A stretch of 6,704 nt of DNA from Bacteroidetes bacterium GWA2_30_7 (GTDB taxonomy: Bacteria > Bacteroidota > Bacteroidia > Bacteroidales > GWF2-33-38), in the NCBI GenBank assembly GCA_001768155.1, contig MENC01000106.1, forward strand, positions 1-6,704, read 5' to 3'. A model generated the notes under the pieces. That model made no database searches and was not told the DNA's origin. It saw only the letters and a program-made list of their open reading frames with translations. Within the stretch, counting starts at the first letter, position 1; each line of letters starts with the position of its first letter. The position numbers and the translations under genes were made by a program. Positions 1 through 5,040 of the stretch are shown here, piece after piece.

Positions 1-734
1 ACAATTAATAAATTTGAATTAATGGTTGTTATATTGCACGAATAATCACAATCCTCGGATTCAATCTGACTAAGTCCATAACACAAAATACTTTCATTTC
101 CATCAGAAAACCGCCAATAGCGATTATCATATAAAACTCCTGCTTGACCATTATATGTATATTCTTCAGTAGTAAAGTAAGTTCCATAACTTGTGAAATT
201 AACATCAAATCTGGAATATGTAATTTGAGTACTTGGAACGACATAAACTGTATCTCCGTAATCAATCATATAATATTCAACTACTTTCCATGTTTTACAA
301 AGTAAATTTGCAGTAGTACCTGTAACAGTTTGTGAACCAACAGTTGTAAATATTGTACTTGTTTCTGCTGTAGCATCTATATATAGTATAAAGCTAAAAT
401 TAGTACTGTCTATGCTAACTATCTCAACATATCCATAATTTTCAAGTATAATTCTATTTGTATCGCTTGAATAATAACAGCTTCCACTTTTTGCAGTTCC
501 ATCATCAAATAATATAAAAAATTGTCCGCTCGTAGTAAATTCAACCCATACATATTCAACTGCATTAGTTGATTTTGTATTGCTTACAAACCATTTTTTA
601 GCATATTGGGCAGGAACTTTGTTTTGTGTTGTTGGAATAACAATTGGCTCCGGCTCTGTTTTATCTTTTTTACAAGCTGTAAATGACAAGATGATAACAG
701 AAATTAGCATAAAATTAAATACGATTTTTTTCAT
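1..734 (-). CDS. Surface/periplasmic lipoprotein with two lipocalin-like halves (3' end outside window)
   Basis: An open frame of 244 codons runs from an ATG at 734 off the left edge without a stop, so the C-terminus is missing. An in-frame TAA 12 bases before the ATG fixes the start. Residues 1-20 form a lipoprotein signal peptide: KK, a hydrophobic run, then FTA before Cys21, followed by charged KKDKTEPEP, typical of Bacteroidota lipoproteins. Residues about 40-122 and 143-244 look like two versions of one small beta-rich domain. Each begins near a K-x-W core (KKWFVSN; CKTWKVVEYY), continues with Y/F-rich strands and ends with a matching segment (EIVSIDSTNFSF; NITTINSNLLI). This resembles the lipocalin-like domains common in Bacteroidota lipoproteins, a judgement from pattern only. 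It is transcribed divergently from the kinase gene. Function and ligand are unknown. Confidence is high that it is a lipoprotein gene and moderate for the fold. Confidence 0.85.
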   Translation of the reverse strand, partial: MKKIVFNFMLISVIILSFTACKKDKTEPEPIVIPTTQNKVPAQYAKKWFVSNTKSTNAVEYVWVEFTTSGQFFILFDDGTAKSGSCYYSSDTNRIILENYGYVEIVSIDSTNFSFILYIDATAETSTIFTTVGSQTVTGTTANLLCKTWKVVEYYMIDYGDTVYVVPSTQITYSRFDVNFTSYGTYFTTEEYTYNGQAGVLYDNRYWRFSDGNESILCYGLSQIESEDCDYSCNITTINSNLLI

Positions 735-1046
735 TTTAGTACTTTTTTAAATTTAACAATAAATAATATATGTCAAAAATACATTTTTTTTTTAAATAAC
801 AAATATGTTAAACAATTTAAAATTAATTCAAATTTAATTAGCTGATAATTAAGTATTTAAATAATCAGGTTGTTTAATCTTTATTATATTATTATAAAAA
901 AAAACAATGTATGATTAATGCGATTTTAAATCAAATAATCAGTTACTGATTAATATAAAAAAGATAGAGTTTGATAATTGATTAATATTTTGATAAAGCT
1001 CAATTTTGTAAAAGATTAATCTATTGATTTTTTGTTTTATGTTTAC
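735..1046. other. AT-rich intergenic DNA between divergent genes, with spaced GATTAAT motifs
   Basis: I see no credible gene here on either strand. The DNA is extremely AT-rich with a ten-T run at 784-793. Four GATTAAT motifs on the plus strand (913-919, 948-954, 980-986, 1014-1020) are spaced 35, 32 and 34 bases. A short dyad, AATCAG-TTA-CTGATT, spans 937-951. These may be protein-binding sites or chance products of biased composition; nothing else supports a function. Confidence 0.4.
748..777 (-). promoter_or_regulatory. Candidate Bacteroidota-type promoter for the leftward lipoprotein gene
   Basis: Read on the minus strand, TTTTG at 778-774 is followed after 18 bases by TAAATTTA (755-748), which matches five of the six fixed positions of the Bacteroidota -7 element TAnnTTTG. 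Transcription would start near 742, leaving a leader of only about 8 bases before the ATG at 734. The surroundings are so AT-rich that a chance match is quite possible. Confidence 0.3.
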
Positions 1047-1110
1047 GCCCAAACAGAGTCTCTGTTTACAGTACTCTGCGTTATTAATTGACGCAGAGTC
1101 CCTTTTAGGC
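1047..1110. repeat. Compact cluster of two dyads (palindromic intergenic element)
   Basis: Two inverted repeats lie back to back in a locally more GC-rich patch. The first is a 17-bp dyad at 1051-1067 (AAACAGAG, central T, CTCTGTTT). The second has a 9-bp perfect stem, ACTCTGCGT (1073-1081) and ACGCAGAGT (1091-1099), around a 9-base loop. An outer imperfect stem pairs GCCCAAA (1047-1053) with TTTTAGGC (1103-1110), with one mismatch. CAGAGTC occurs in both dyads. No T-run follows on either strand and no gene ends nearby, so it is not an ordinary terminator. It could be a dispersed palindromic repeat, an operator or a structured RNA. A 73-codon minus-strand frame crossing it has no protein-like character. 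Confidence 0.55.
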
Positions 1111-1276
1111 AAAGTCGTGTTGATAATGATTAGGTCGATAGAAATTTGAAAATAAAACAAACTATTGTATTAAAAAACAATATTAATAAACCCATACACC
1201 GCTTGTAAAATATAAGATTTATTATCTTTAAGCATTTTATATAGACAATTCTTTAACTACTGATTTGTTCTGAAAA

Positions 1277-1311
1277 GTTAAGGGAGGTTAATAGATGTTA
1301 AGAAATGTTAA
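1277..1311 (+). promoter_or_regulatory. Four GTTAA direct repeats at exact 10-bp period, candidate response-regulator binding array
   Basis: GTTAA occurs at 1277, 1287, 1297 and 1307, each exactly 10 bp after the last, with the following base alternating G, T, G, T. The array therefore also reads as two 20-bp units matching at 14 of 20 positions. OmpR/PhoB-family regulators bind head-to-tail direct repeats spaced about one helical turn. The last repeat ends 27 bp before the -7-like element, about 40 bp upstream of the likely transcription start, a normal activator position. That the neighbouring RprY-like regulator binds here is inference. Confidence 0.55.
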
Positions 1312-1338
1312 TTTCTTAATAATTAATAATTTATGAAT

Positions 1339-1346
1339 TAATTTTG
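1339..1346 (+). promoter_or_regulatory. -7 promoter element (TAATTTTG) for the two-component operon
   Basis: TAATTTTG is a perfect match to the Bacteroidota -7 consensus TAnnTTTG and ends 4 bases before the kinase ATG at 1351. A -33 TTTG is not evident: the closest is T-rich sequence around 1312-1318. That absence would fit a promoter needing an activator. Transcription would begin at or next to the A of the start codon, implying a leaderless or nearly leaderless message. The TAA of this element is also the in-frame stop that fixes the start. Confidence 0.45.
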
Positions 1347-1350
1347 TGTA

Positions 1351-2907
1351 ATGTCACAAAAAATTATTAACATTCTTGTAATTGCTTCAATTGCTGTTGT
1401 AACGGGACTTATTATTGTTCAAATATATTGGATTCAGAATGCTATCGAATTAAAAGAATCTCAATTTGATGAAAATTTAAAAAGAACCCTAGCCCGTGTT
1501 GTTCACAGACTTGAAAAAATTGAGGCATTAAATTATATTAATGGTCAATGGAAAGACTTCTCAAAATTAAACAACAAAAATAGACAAAATTCTAAACATC
1601 AATCAATTTCAATATCTAACAATCCTAATGGATTTAGTATAAAATTTTATAACAATTTTATGCCGGCAAATAAAGCAACACGAACAAATTGCAATAATAA
1701 AATTTGTCTTGACTACGAAAATGGCGGAAGTTGCTGGGATACAATTGTACATGTCGATAGTATTTATGATATTATTTCCAAAAAGACTAATTTGATTGAA
1801 GATGTTATAAACGAAATGGTTTATGTTAATGTTAATGTGGATATTAAAAATCGCCTTAGCTTATCATTACTTGATTCAATTTTAAAATTTGAACTTAATA
1901 ATGCCGGTATTGATGCAAATTACGAATATGCCGTTTTCGATATTTTCAATTATCCTGTACTCGGAAAATTTGACGATATTTTGCCAATATTTAAATCAAA
2001 ATATATAGCTAAGTTATATCCTAACGACTTCATGTTGAAGCCCCATTTTATTAAAATCTTTTTCCCTAATCAGAAATCATATCTTTTTAAACAAGCTGGA
2101 TTTGTGTTGGCTTTATCTGCAACACTTATTTTACTTGTAATGTTTGTATTCTACTATTCAATCAGAACAATTATTAAGCAAAAGCAATTATCTGAAATTA
2201 AAACAGATTTTGTTAATAATATGACACATGAACTTAAAACTCCAATATCAACAATAGCAATTGCTTGCGAAGCACTTAGCGACCCCGAAGTTGCAAGAAA
2301 TGAAGAAACTAATAAAACATTTTTAAAAGTAATAAAAGACGAAAATAAAAGGCTTGGAAGCATGGTCGAAACAATTCTGCATAATGCTGTATATGAGAAA
2401 TCTAAATTCAAATTAAAACCCGAACTTGCCGATTTACATTCAGTTATAGAGGAGGCAATTAGTAATATCGAAATGCAGGTTGTGCTTAGAGGCGGAATAA
2501 TTAATAAAGAATTTAATGCCGAAAGCACAATGCTTATGGTTGATAGATTTCATCTTGGAAATGTATTTTTAAATATGCTTGATAATGCAAATAAATATTC
2601 TGGCGAAAATCCTGAAATTACTGTAAAAACGTATAACGACGACAATGGAATTTACATCAGCTTCATCGACAAAGGAATAGGCATTAGTAAAGAAAATCAG
2701 AATAAAATATTCGATAAATTTTACAGAGTCCCAACCGGTGATGTTCACGATGTTAAAGGCTTTGGACTTGGTTTATCGTATAGTTTTAATATTATCGCTA
2801 AACACAACGGAAAAATTGATGTAAAAAGCGAAAAAGACAATGGAAGTGAGTTTACTATTTTTTTACCATATAAAACTGAATTTGTAGAAAATTATGAAAA
2901 AAGTTAA
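1351..2907 (+). CDS. rprX: RprX-like membrane sensor histidine kinase
   Basis: This 518-residue inner-membrane kinase autophosphorylates a histidine and passes the phosphate to the regulator encoded next. Transmembrane helix 1 is at about residues 5-26, a sensor region predicted to be periplasmic at 30-246, helix 2 at about 248-270, a short linker, then the kinase core. H-box NNMTHELKTP carries phospho-acceptor His293. The N-box LNMLDNANKYS (407-417, Asn412), G1 DKGIGIS (440-446), F-box IFDKFYR (453-459) and G2 GFGLGLS (470-476) are all intact. There is no HAMP or PAS domain. Length, two-helix layout and the RprY-like partner match RprX of Bacteroides, hence the symbol. The sensor region has a polar N/K/S-rich stretch (about 70-95) and three close cysteines (114, 119, 128). 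An in-frame TAA at 1339 rules out an upstream start. The stop overlaps the regulator start by 14 bp, so the two are co-transcribed. The signal is unknown. Confidence 0.92.
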   Translation: MSQKIINILVIASIAVVTGLIIVQIYWIQNAIELKESQFDENLKRTLARVVHRLEKIEALNYINGQWKDFSKLNNKNRQNSKHQSISISNNPNGFSIKFYNNFMPANKATRTNCNNKICLDYENGGSCWDTIVHVDSIYDIISKKTNLIEDVINEMVYVNVNVDIKNRLSLSLLDSILKFELNNAGIDANYEYAVFDIFNYPVLGKFDDILPIFKSKYIAKLYPNDFMLKPHFIKIFFPNQKSYLFKQAGFVLALSATLILLVMFVFYYSIRTIIKQKQLSEIKTDFVNNMTHELKTPISTIAIACEALSDPEVARNEETNKTFLKVIKDENKRLGSMVETILHNAVYEKSKFKLKPELADLHSVIEEAISNIEMQVVLRGGIINKEFNAESTMLMVDRFHLGNVFLNMLDNANKYSGENPEITVKTYNDDNGIYISFIDKGIGISKENQNKIFDKFYRVPTGDVHDVKGFGLGLSYSFNIIAKHNGKIDVKSEKDNGSEFTIFLPYKTEFVENYEKS

Positions 2908-3586
2908 AATACTAATCGCCGAAGACGACCCAAATATGGGCATGGTCTTAAAAGAGTTTTTAAAAGCCAAAGGCTTTGATATAACTCATGCTATCAATGG
3001 AAAAGAAGCTCTTGATAAATTCAATGCAGAGCCTTTCGATTTTTGTGTACTAGATGTAATGATGCCAATAAAAGATGGCTTTACACTGGCACAGGAGATT
3101 CGTAAAATGGATAGCAATATTCCAATTATCTTTCTCACTGCCAAGTCGATGAAAGAGGATACAATCAAAGGTCTTAAACTTGGTGCCGATGATTATATTA
3201 CCAAGCCATTTAATATGGAAGAGTTAATATTAAGAATTAACGCTATACTTCGTAGAACACAGGAAAAAGCCGAAATTCAAGATAAAAACAGCATTAAAGT
3301 TGGAAATTATTTATTCAATTATAATCAGCAAATACTCAGTATTAACGGCAAAGAAATGAAGCTAACCTCTAAAGAAACTGAGTTGCTTTATATTCTGGCA
3401 ATTAATACATTTAAGACTGTTGAACGTCCCGTTATTCTTAATAAAATTTGGGGCAACGATAATTATTTCAACGGCAGAAGCATGGACGTTTACATTGCTA
3501 AACTTCGTAAATACTTAAAAGAAGACCCAAAAGTTGAAATTATGAATGTTCATAGCATGGGTTATAAGTTGCTGATTAACGAGTAA
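2894..3586 (+). CDS. rprY: RprY-like OmpR-family response regulator
   Basis: This 230-residue DNA-binding regulator is the expected partner of the kinase. The receiver domain (about 4-118) has the acidic pair Glu10/Asp11, phospho-acceptor Asp54 in VLDVMMPIKDG, Thr82 in FLTAK and Lys104 in YITKPF, so it should be phosphorylatable. A short linker (about 121-132) leads to a winged-helix domain (about 133-228) with the recognition region NGRSMDVYIAKLRKYL (193-208) and the closing hairpin HSMGYKL. The receiver (DGFTLAQEIR, GADDYITKPF) and the C-terminal SMDVY-KLRK-L sequence closely resemble my memory of Bacteroides/Porphyromonas RprY, the main basis for naming the pair. The ATG lies inside the kinase gene (14-bp overlap), consistent with translational coupling, with only a weak A-rich ribosome site. 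A hairpin terminator candidate begins 17 bp after the stop. The regulon is unknown, but a 10-bp direct-repeat array upstream of the operon is a candidate target. Confidence 0.93.
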   Translation: MKKVKILIAEDDPNMGMVLKEFLKAKGFDITHAINGKEALDKFNAEPFDFCVLDVMMPIKDGFTLAQEIRKMDSNIPIIFLTAKSMKEDTIKGLKLGADDYITKPFNMEELILRINAILRRTQEKAEIQDKNSIKVGNYLFNYNQQILSINGKEMKLTSKETELLYILAINTFKTVERPVILNKIWGNDNYFNGRSMDVYIAKLRKYLKEDPKVEIMNVHSMGYKLLINE

Positions 3587-3603
3587 TTGAACTAATTATT
3601 CCC

Positions 3604-3640
3604 ATTGTTGGTGAAAAAACCAACAATTCAATTTCTTCAA
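3604..3640 (+). terminator. Probable terminator of the rprX-rprY operon
   Basis: A 9-bp perfect stem, ATTGTTGGT (3604-3612) and ACCAACAAT (3619-3627), encloses a 6-base GAAAAA loop and is followed by a T-rich but interrupted tract. It starts 17 bp after the regulator stop codon. The stem is AT-rich, so termination may be partial. A second, weaker stem with one G-U pair (3656-3663 with 3674-3681) follows. Confidence 0.55.
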
Positions 3641-3740
3641 ATTTCTTTAATATTACTTTGTTGTAAACTAATTCAACAAGGGCTGGAAATTCCATTTTAG
3701 ACTTTATTAAGGAAAATATTTTTCTTTAAAAAAATCAGTT

Positions 3741-3748
3741 TATATTTA
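3741..3748 (+). promoter_or_regulatory. Weak candidate -7 element for the duplicated-domain lipoprotein gene
   Basis: TATATTTA matches five of the six fixed positions of TAnnTTTG and would give a leader of about 25-30 bases before the ATG at 3779. No clear -33 TTTG is present at the right distance, although a T-rich stretch lies at 3717-3727. A terminator-like hairpin separates this gene from the regulator, so it probably has its own promoter, but this exact site is weakly supported. Confidence 0.25.
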
Positions 3749-3778
3749 CAAAAGTTATTAATCTGTAAAATCTAAACT

Positions 3779-4651
3779 ATGAAAATTAAATTCCTTTTAA
3801 TCGCAATTTTATTTATTACAATTCAATCGTGTAATTATAATACTTCTGTAAATAAAGACATGCTAACAGGCATTGGCACAAAAGGTAACGGACTTTCTTG
3901 TGCGAATGTGAGCTTAACAATCGGAACTCAGAAAATTACAAAAAATACATTCGTTTATGGCGAAGAGTTTTATTTGAATTTTAATAATATTGAAGGATTT
4001 ATAAAAGAAAACGGATTTGTTTTTCCTGGTATGAATTTACTAATTCTCAGCCAACAAGGTGATACAATTATGGATAAAAAAGATATGTATGCCGAATATA
4101 CAAATGGTATTGACATTTCACCTTTATTATTACAATGCAATATCTTGGTTGCCGACCCGATGCGATCTAACAATAGTTATACACTGTTTGTAAATATTTG
4201 GGATAAAAAAAGTGCTGGAACTTTTGATACAAAATTAAAATTTGATGTAGTTGATAATAAAGCAATAAAACTTGAAAGCAATAATATAACTTATAAAAAT
4301 ATTTACATGTTTTCAAAAGATAGAAAATTAACAATCTCCGGCAATAAAATCAAATTAAACGAAACTATTTATTTGTTATTTGAAGGTTTATCTGGTATAA
4401 CAAATGTTGAAGGAAAAGCAATTTTTGGAGTAAGTATGGTAATTAAAGATGCTGAAGGCAGAATTTTTCTGAACGAAAAAGATTTAATGGCTGACTCAAA
4501 TATGGATATTGCTGAATTAAAACAACAATTTGCTCCAAATTTTATAATAAGCAATCCCGACATAAAAAGTCCTATTAATTGTGAAATTCTTATTTGGGAT
4601 AAGAATAGCGATAATAAAATTAAAGCAAGTCTTGATTTAGAGGTCGAATAA
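3779..4651 (+). CDS. Lipoprotein made of two copies of a ~120-residue unit, function unknown
   Basis: I do not recognise a named family for this 290-residue protein. Residues 1-17 are a lipoprotein signal peptide (KIK, then a hydrophobic run ending IQS) with Cys18 as the lipidated residue, so it should be anchored in the outer or inner membrane. The mature part is an internal duplication, about residues 37-157 and 165-290. Matching landmarks are EFYLNFNNIEGF with TIYLLFEGLSGI, MNLLILSQQGDTI with VSMVIKDAEGRIF, KKDMYAEYTNGIDIS with EKDLMADSNMDIA, and FVNIWDKKSAGTF-TKLKFDV with EILIWDKNSDNKI-ASLDLEV. The alternating strands suggest two beta-sandwich-like domains. An in-frame TAA at 3773 fixes the start. 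The gene lies 192 bp after the regulator gene, beyond a terminator candidate, and could be a target of the pair; that is only proximity. There is no recognisable catalytic motif. A MITE-like element begins 21 bp after the stop. Confidence 0.88.
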   Translation: MKIKFLLIAILFITIQSCNYNTSVNKDMLTGIGTKGNGLSCANVSLTIGTQKITKNTFVYGEEFYLNFNNIEGFIKENGFVFPGMNLLILSQQGDTIMDKKDMYAEYTNGIDISPLLLQCNILVADPMRSNNSYTLFVNIWDKKSAGTFDTKLKFDVVDNKAIKLESNNITYKNIYMFSKDRKLTISGNKIKLNETIYLLFEGLSGITNVEGKAIFGVSMVIKDAEGRIFLNEKDLMADSNMDIAELKQQFAPNFIISNPDIKSPINCEILIWDKNSDNKIKASLDLEVE

Positions 4652-4666
4652 ATATCAAAAATAGCT

Positions 4667-4672
4667 GTTAAT
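4667..4672 (+). repeat. Left GTTAAT flank of the MITE-like element
   Basis: GTTAAT directly precedes the left inverted repeat and recurs directly after the right one (4959-4964) in the same orientation. This fits a 6-bp target duplication, or a 4-bp TTAA duplication. Because TTAA is itself palindromic, the alternative that it belongs to the inverted repeats cannot be excluded from a single copy. Confidence 0.45.
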
Positions 4673-4743
4673 CAGACCTCTCTAAAAGTGGTTTTTTTAG
4701 GAAATTGCAACACAAACAGAAATGAAACTTTGTGTTTTTTCTT

Positions 4744-4767
4744 TTACTTTTTTATCGAAAAAAGTAA
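4744..4767. repeat. Perfect 10-bp hairpin inside the MITE-like element
   Basis: TTACTTTTTT (4744-4753) pairs with AAAAAAGTAA (4758-4767) across an ATCG loop. Another hairpin, AACACAAA (4709-4716) with TTTGTGTT (4729-4736), precedes it. Because one arm is a T-run, transcription through the element in either direction could be affected, but the stem has few GC pairs. Confidence 0.5.
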
Positions 4768-4777
4768 CAAAAACTCT

Positions 4778-4831
4778 TTGTCTGTGAGAACTCACTCCGC
4801 CTGCGGCTTCGCTCAAACAGCTCACAGACAA
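4778..4831. repeat. Central 11-bp stem with GC-rich loop in the MITE-like element
   Basis: TTGTCTGTGAG (4778-4788) is the exact reverse complement of CTCACAGACAA (4821-4831). The 32-base loop is the most GC-rich part of the element and holds a smaller CCGC-CT-GCGG dyad (4797-4806). From memory, similar GC-rich cores occur in dispersed Bacteroidota intergenic repeats; I cannot verify that here. Confidence 0.55.
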
Positions 4832-4958
4832 CAAGGAATAGTTTTTAATGCTTCGCAGTTCTTTAAAAAAATGTTTGCTAATTTTTAACATTCTAAAATT
4901 GATTGTTTCAATTTTGTTTGCGATTCAAAATCAATTAAAACTTTTTTAGTGAGGTCTG

Positions 4959-4964
4959 GTTAAT
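4959..4964 (+). repeat. Right GTTAAT flank of the MITE-like element
   Basis: This is the second copy of the 6-bp sequence, immediately after the right inverted repeat. It supports either a target-site duplication or an extended terminal repeat containing TTAA. Confidence 0.45.
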
Positions 4965-4982
4965 AAGCAACATATAAAAGGA

Positions 4983-5008
4983 AAAAGGCGGTCAATTGAC
5001 CGCCTTTT
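4983..5008. terminator. Bidirectional terminator shared by the lipoprotein and nrdJ genes
   Basis: A perfect 26-bp palindrome: AAAA, then the arm GGCGGTC, an AATT loop, the arm GACCGCC, then TTTT. The 7-bp GC-rich stem with A-tract and T-tract on opposite sides is a textbook intrinsic terminator in both directions. It begins 33 bp beyond the stop of the minus-strand reductase gene (5041). On the plus strand it is the first strong terminator after the lipoprotein gene, with the MITE-like element lying between. Confidence 0.88.
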
Positions 5009-5040
5009 GAATTTATATAGAATGTATGAAAAAACCAGTA

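Larger units (their letters stand above)
4673..4958. mobile_element. MITE-like non-autonomous element with terminal inverted repeats
   Basis: The ends are inverted: CAGACCTCTCTAAAA (4673-4687) matches the reverse complement of 4944-4958 at 14 of 15 positions. GTTAAT lies immediately outside both ends (4667-4672 and 4959-4964), which could be a target-site duplication or an extension of the inverted repeat through palindromic TTAA. The 286-bp interior has four perfect-stem hairpins (4709-4736, 4744-4767, 4778-4831, 4895-4915) and a patch more GC-rich than its surroundings (CTCCGCCTGCGGCTTCGCTC, 4795-4814). It encodes no transposase. Short frames of 64-66 codons on both strands over the same bases look spurious. 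Mobility by a transposase elsewhere in the genome is inferred from the structure; the family is unassigned. Confidence 0.65.

Noticed and set aside
29..265. 78-codon minus-strand frame near the left edge
   Set aside because: It is an alternative frame within the lipoprotein gene, which itself has a signal peptide and an open frame from 734 to the edge.
939..1160. 73-codon minus-strand open frame in the intergenic region
   Set aside because: It spans the palindrome cluster and AT-rich spacer, has no protein-like pattern or start context, and its middle merely translates the inverted repeats.
1277..1311. Reading the GTTAA array as a CRISPR or a simple microsatellite
   Set aside because: The unit is only 5 bp and the intervening 5 bases differ at each step, unlike CRISPR repeats or slippage tracts; regular spacing of a short core fits protein binding better.
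735..1350. A possible tRNA, riboswitch or other named RNA in the long intergenic region
   Set aside because: No T-loop, cloverleaf, cobalamin-box or other recognisable RNA signature was found; only the dyads listed are supported.
2154..2528. 124-codon minus-strand frame inside the kinase gene
   Set aside because: It is antisense to the intact H-box and dimerisation region; it is a shadow of the conserved plus-strand gene.
4688..4891. Overlapping short open frames on both strands (66 and 64 codons)
   Set aside because: Both lie wholly within the MITE-like element over the same bases and reflect its hairpins; neither resembles a protein.
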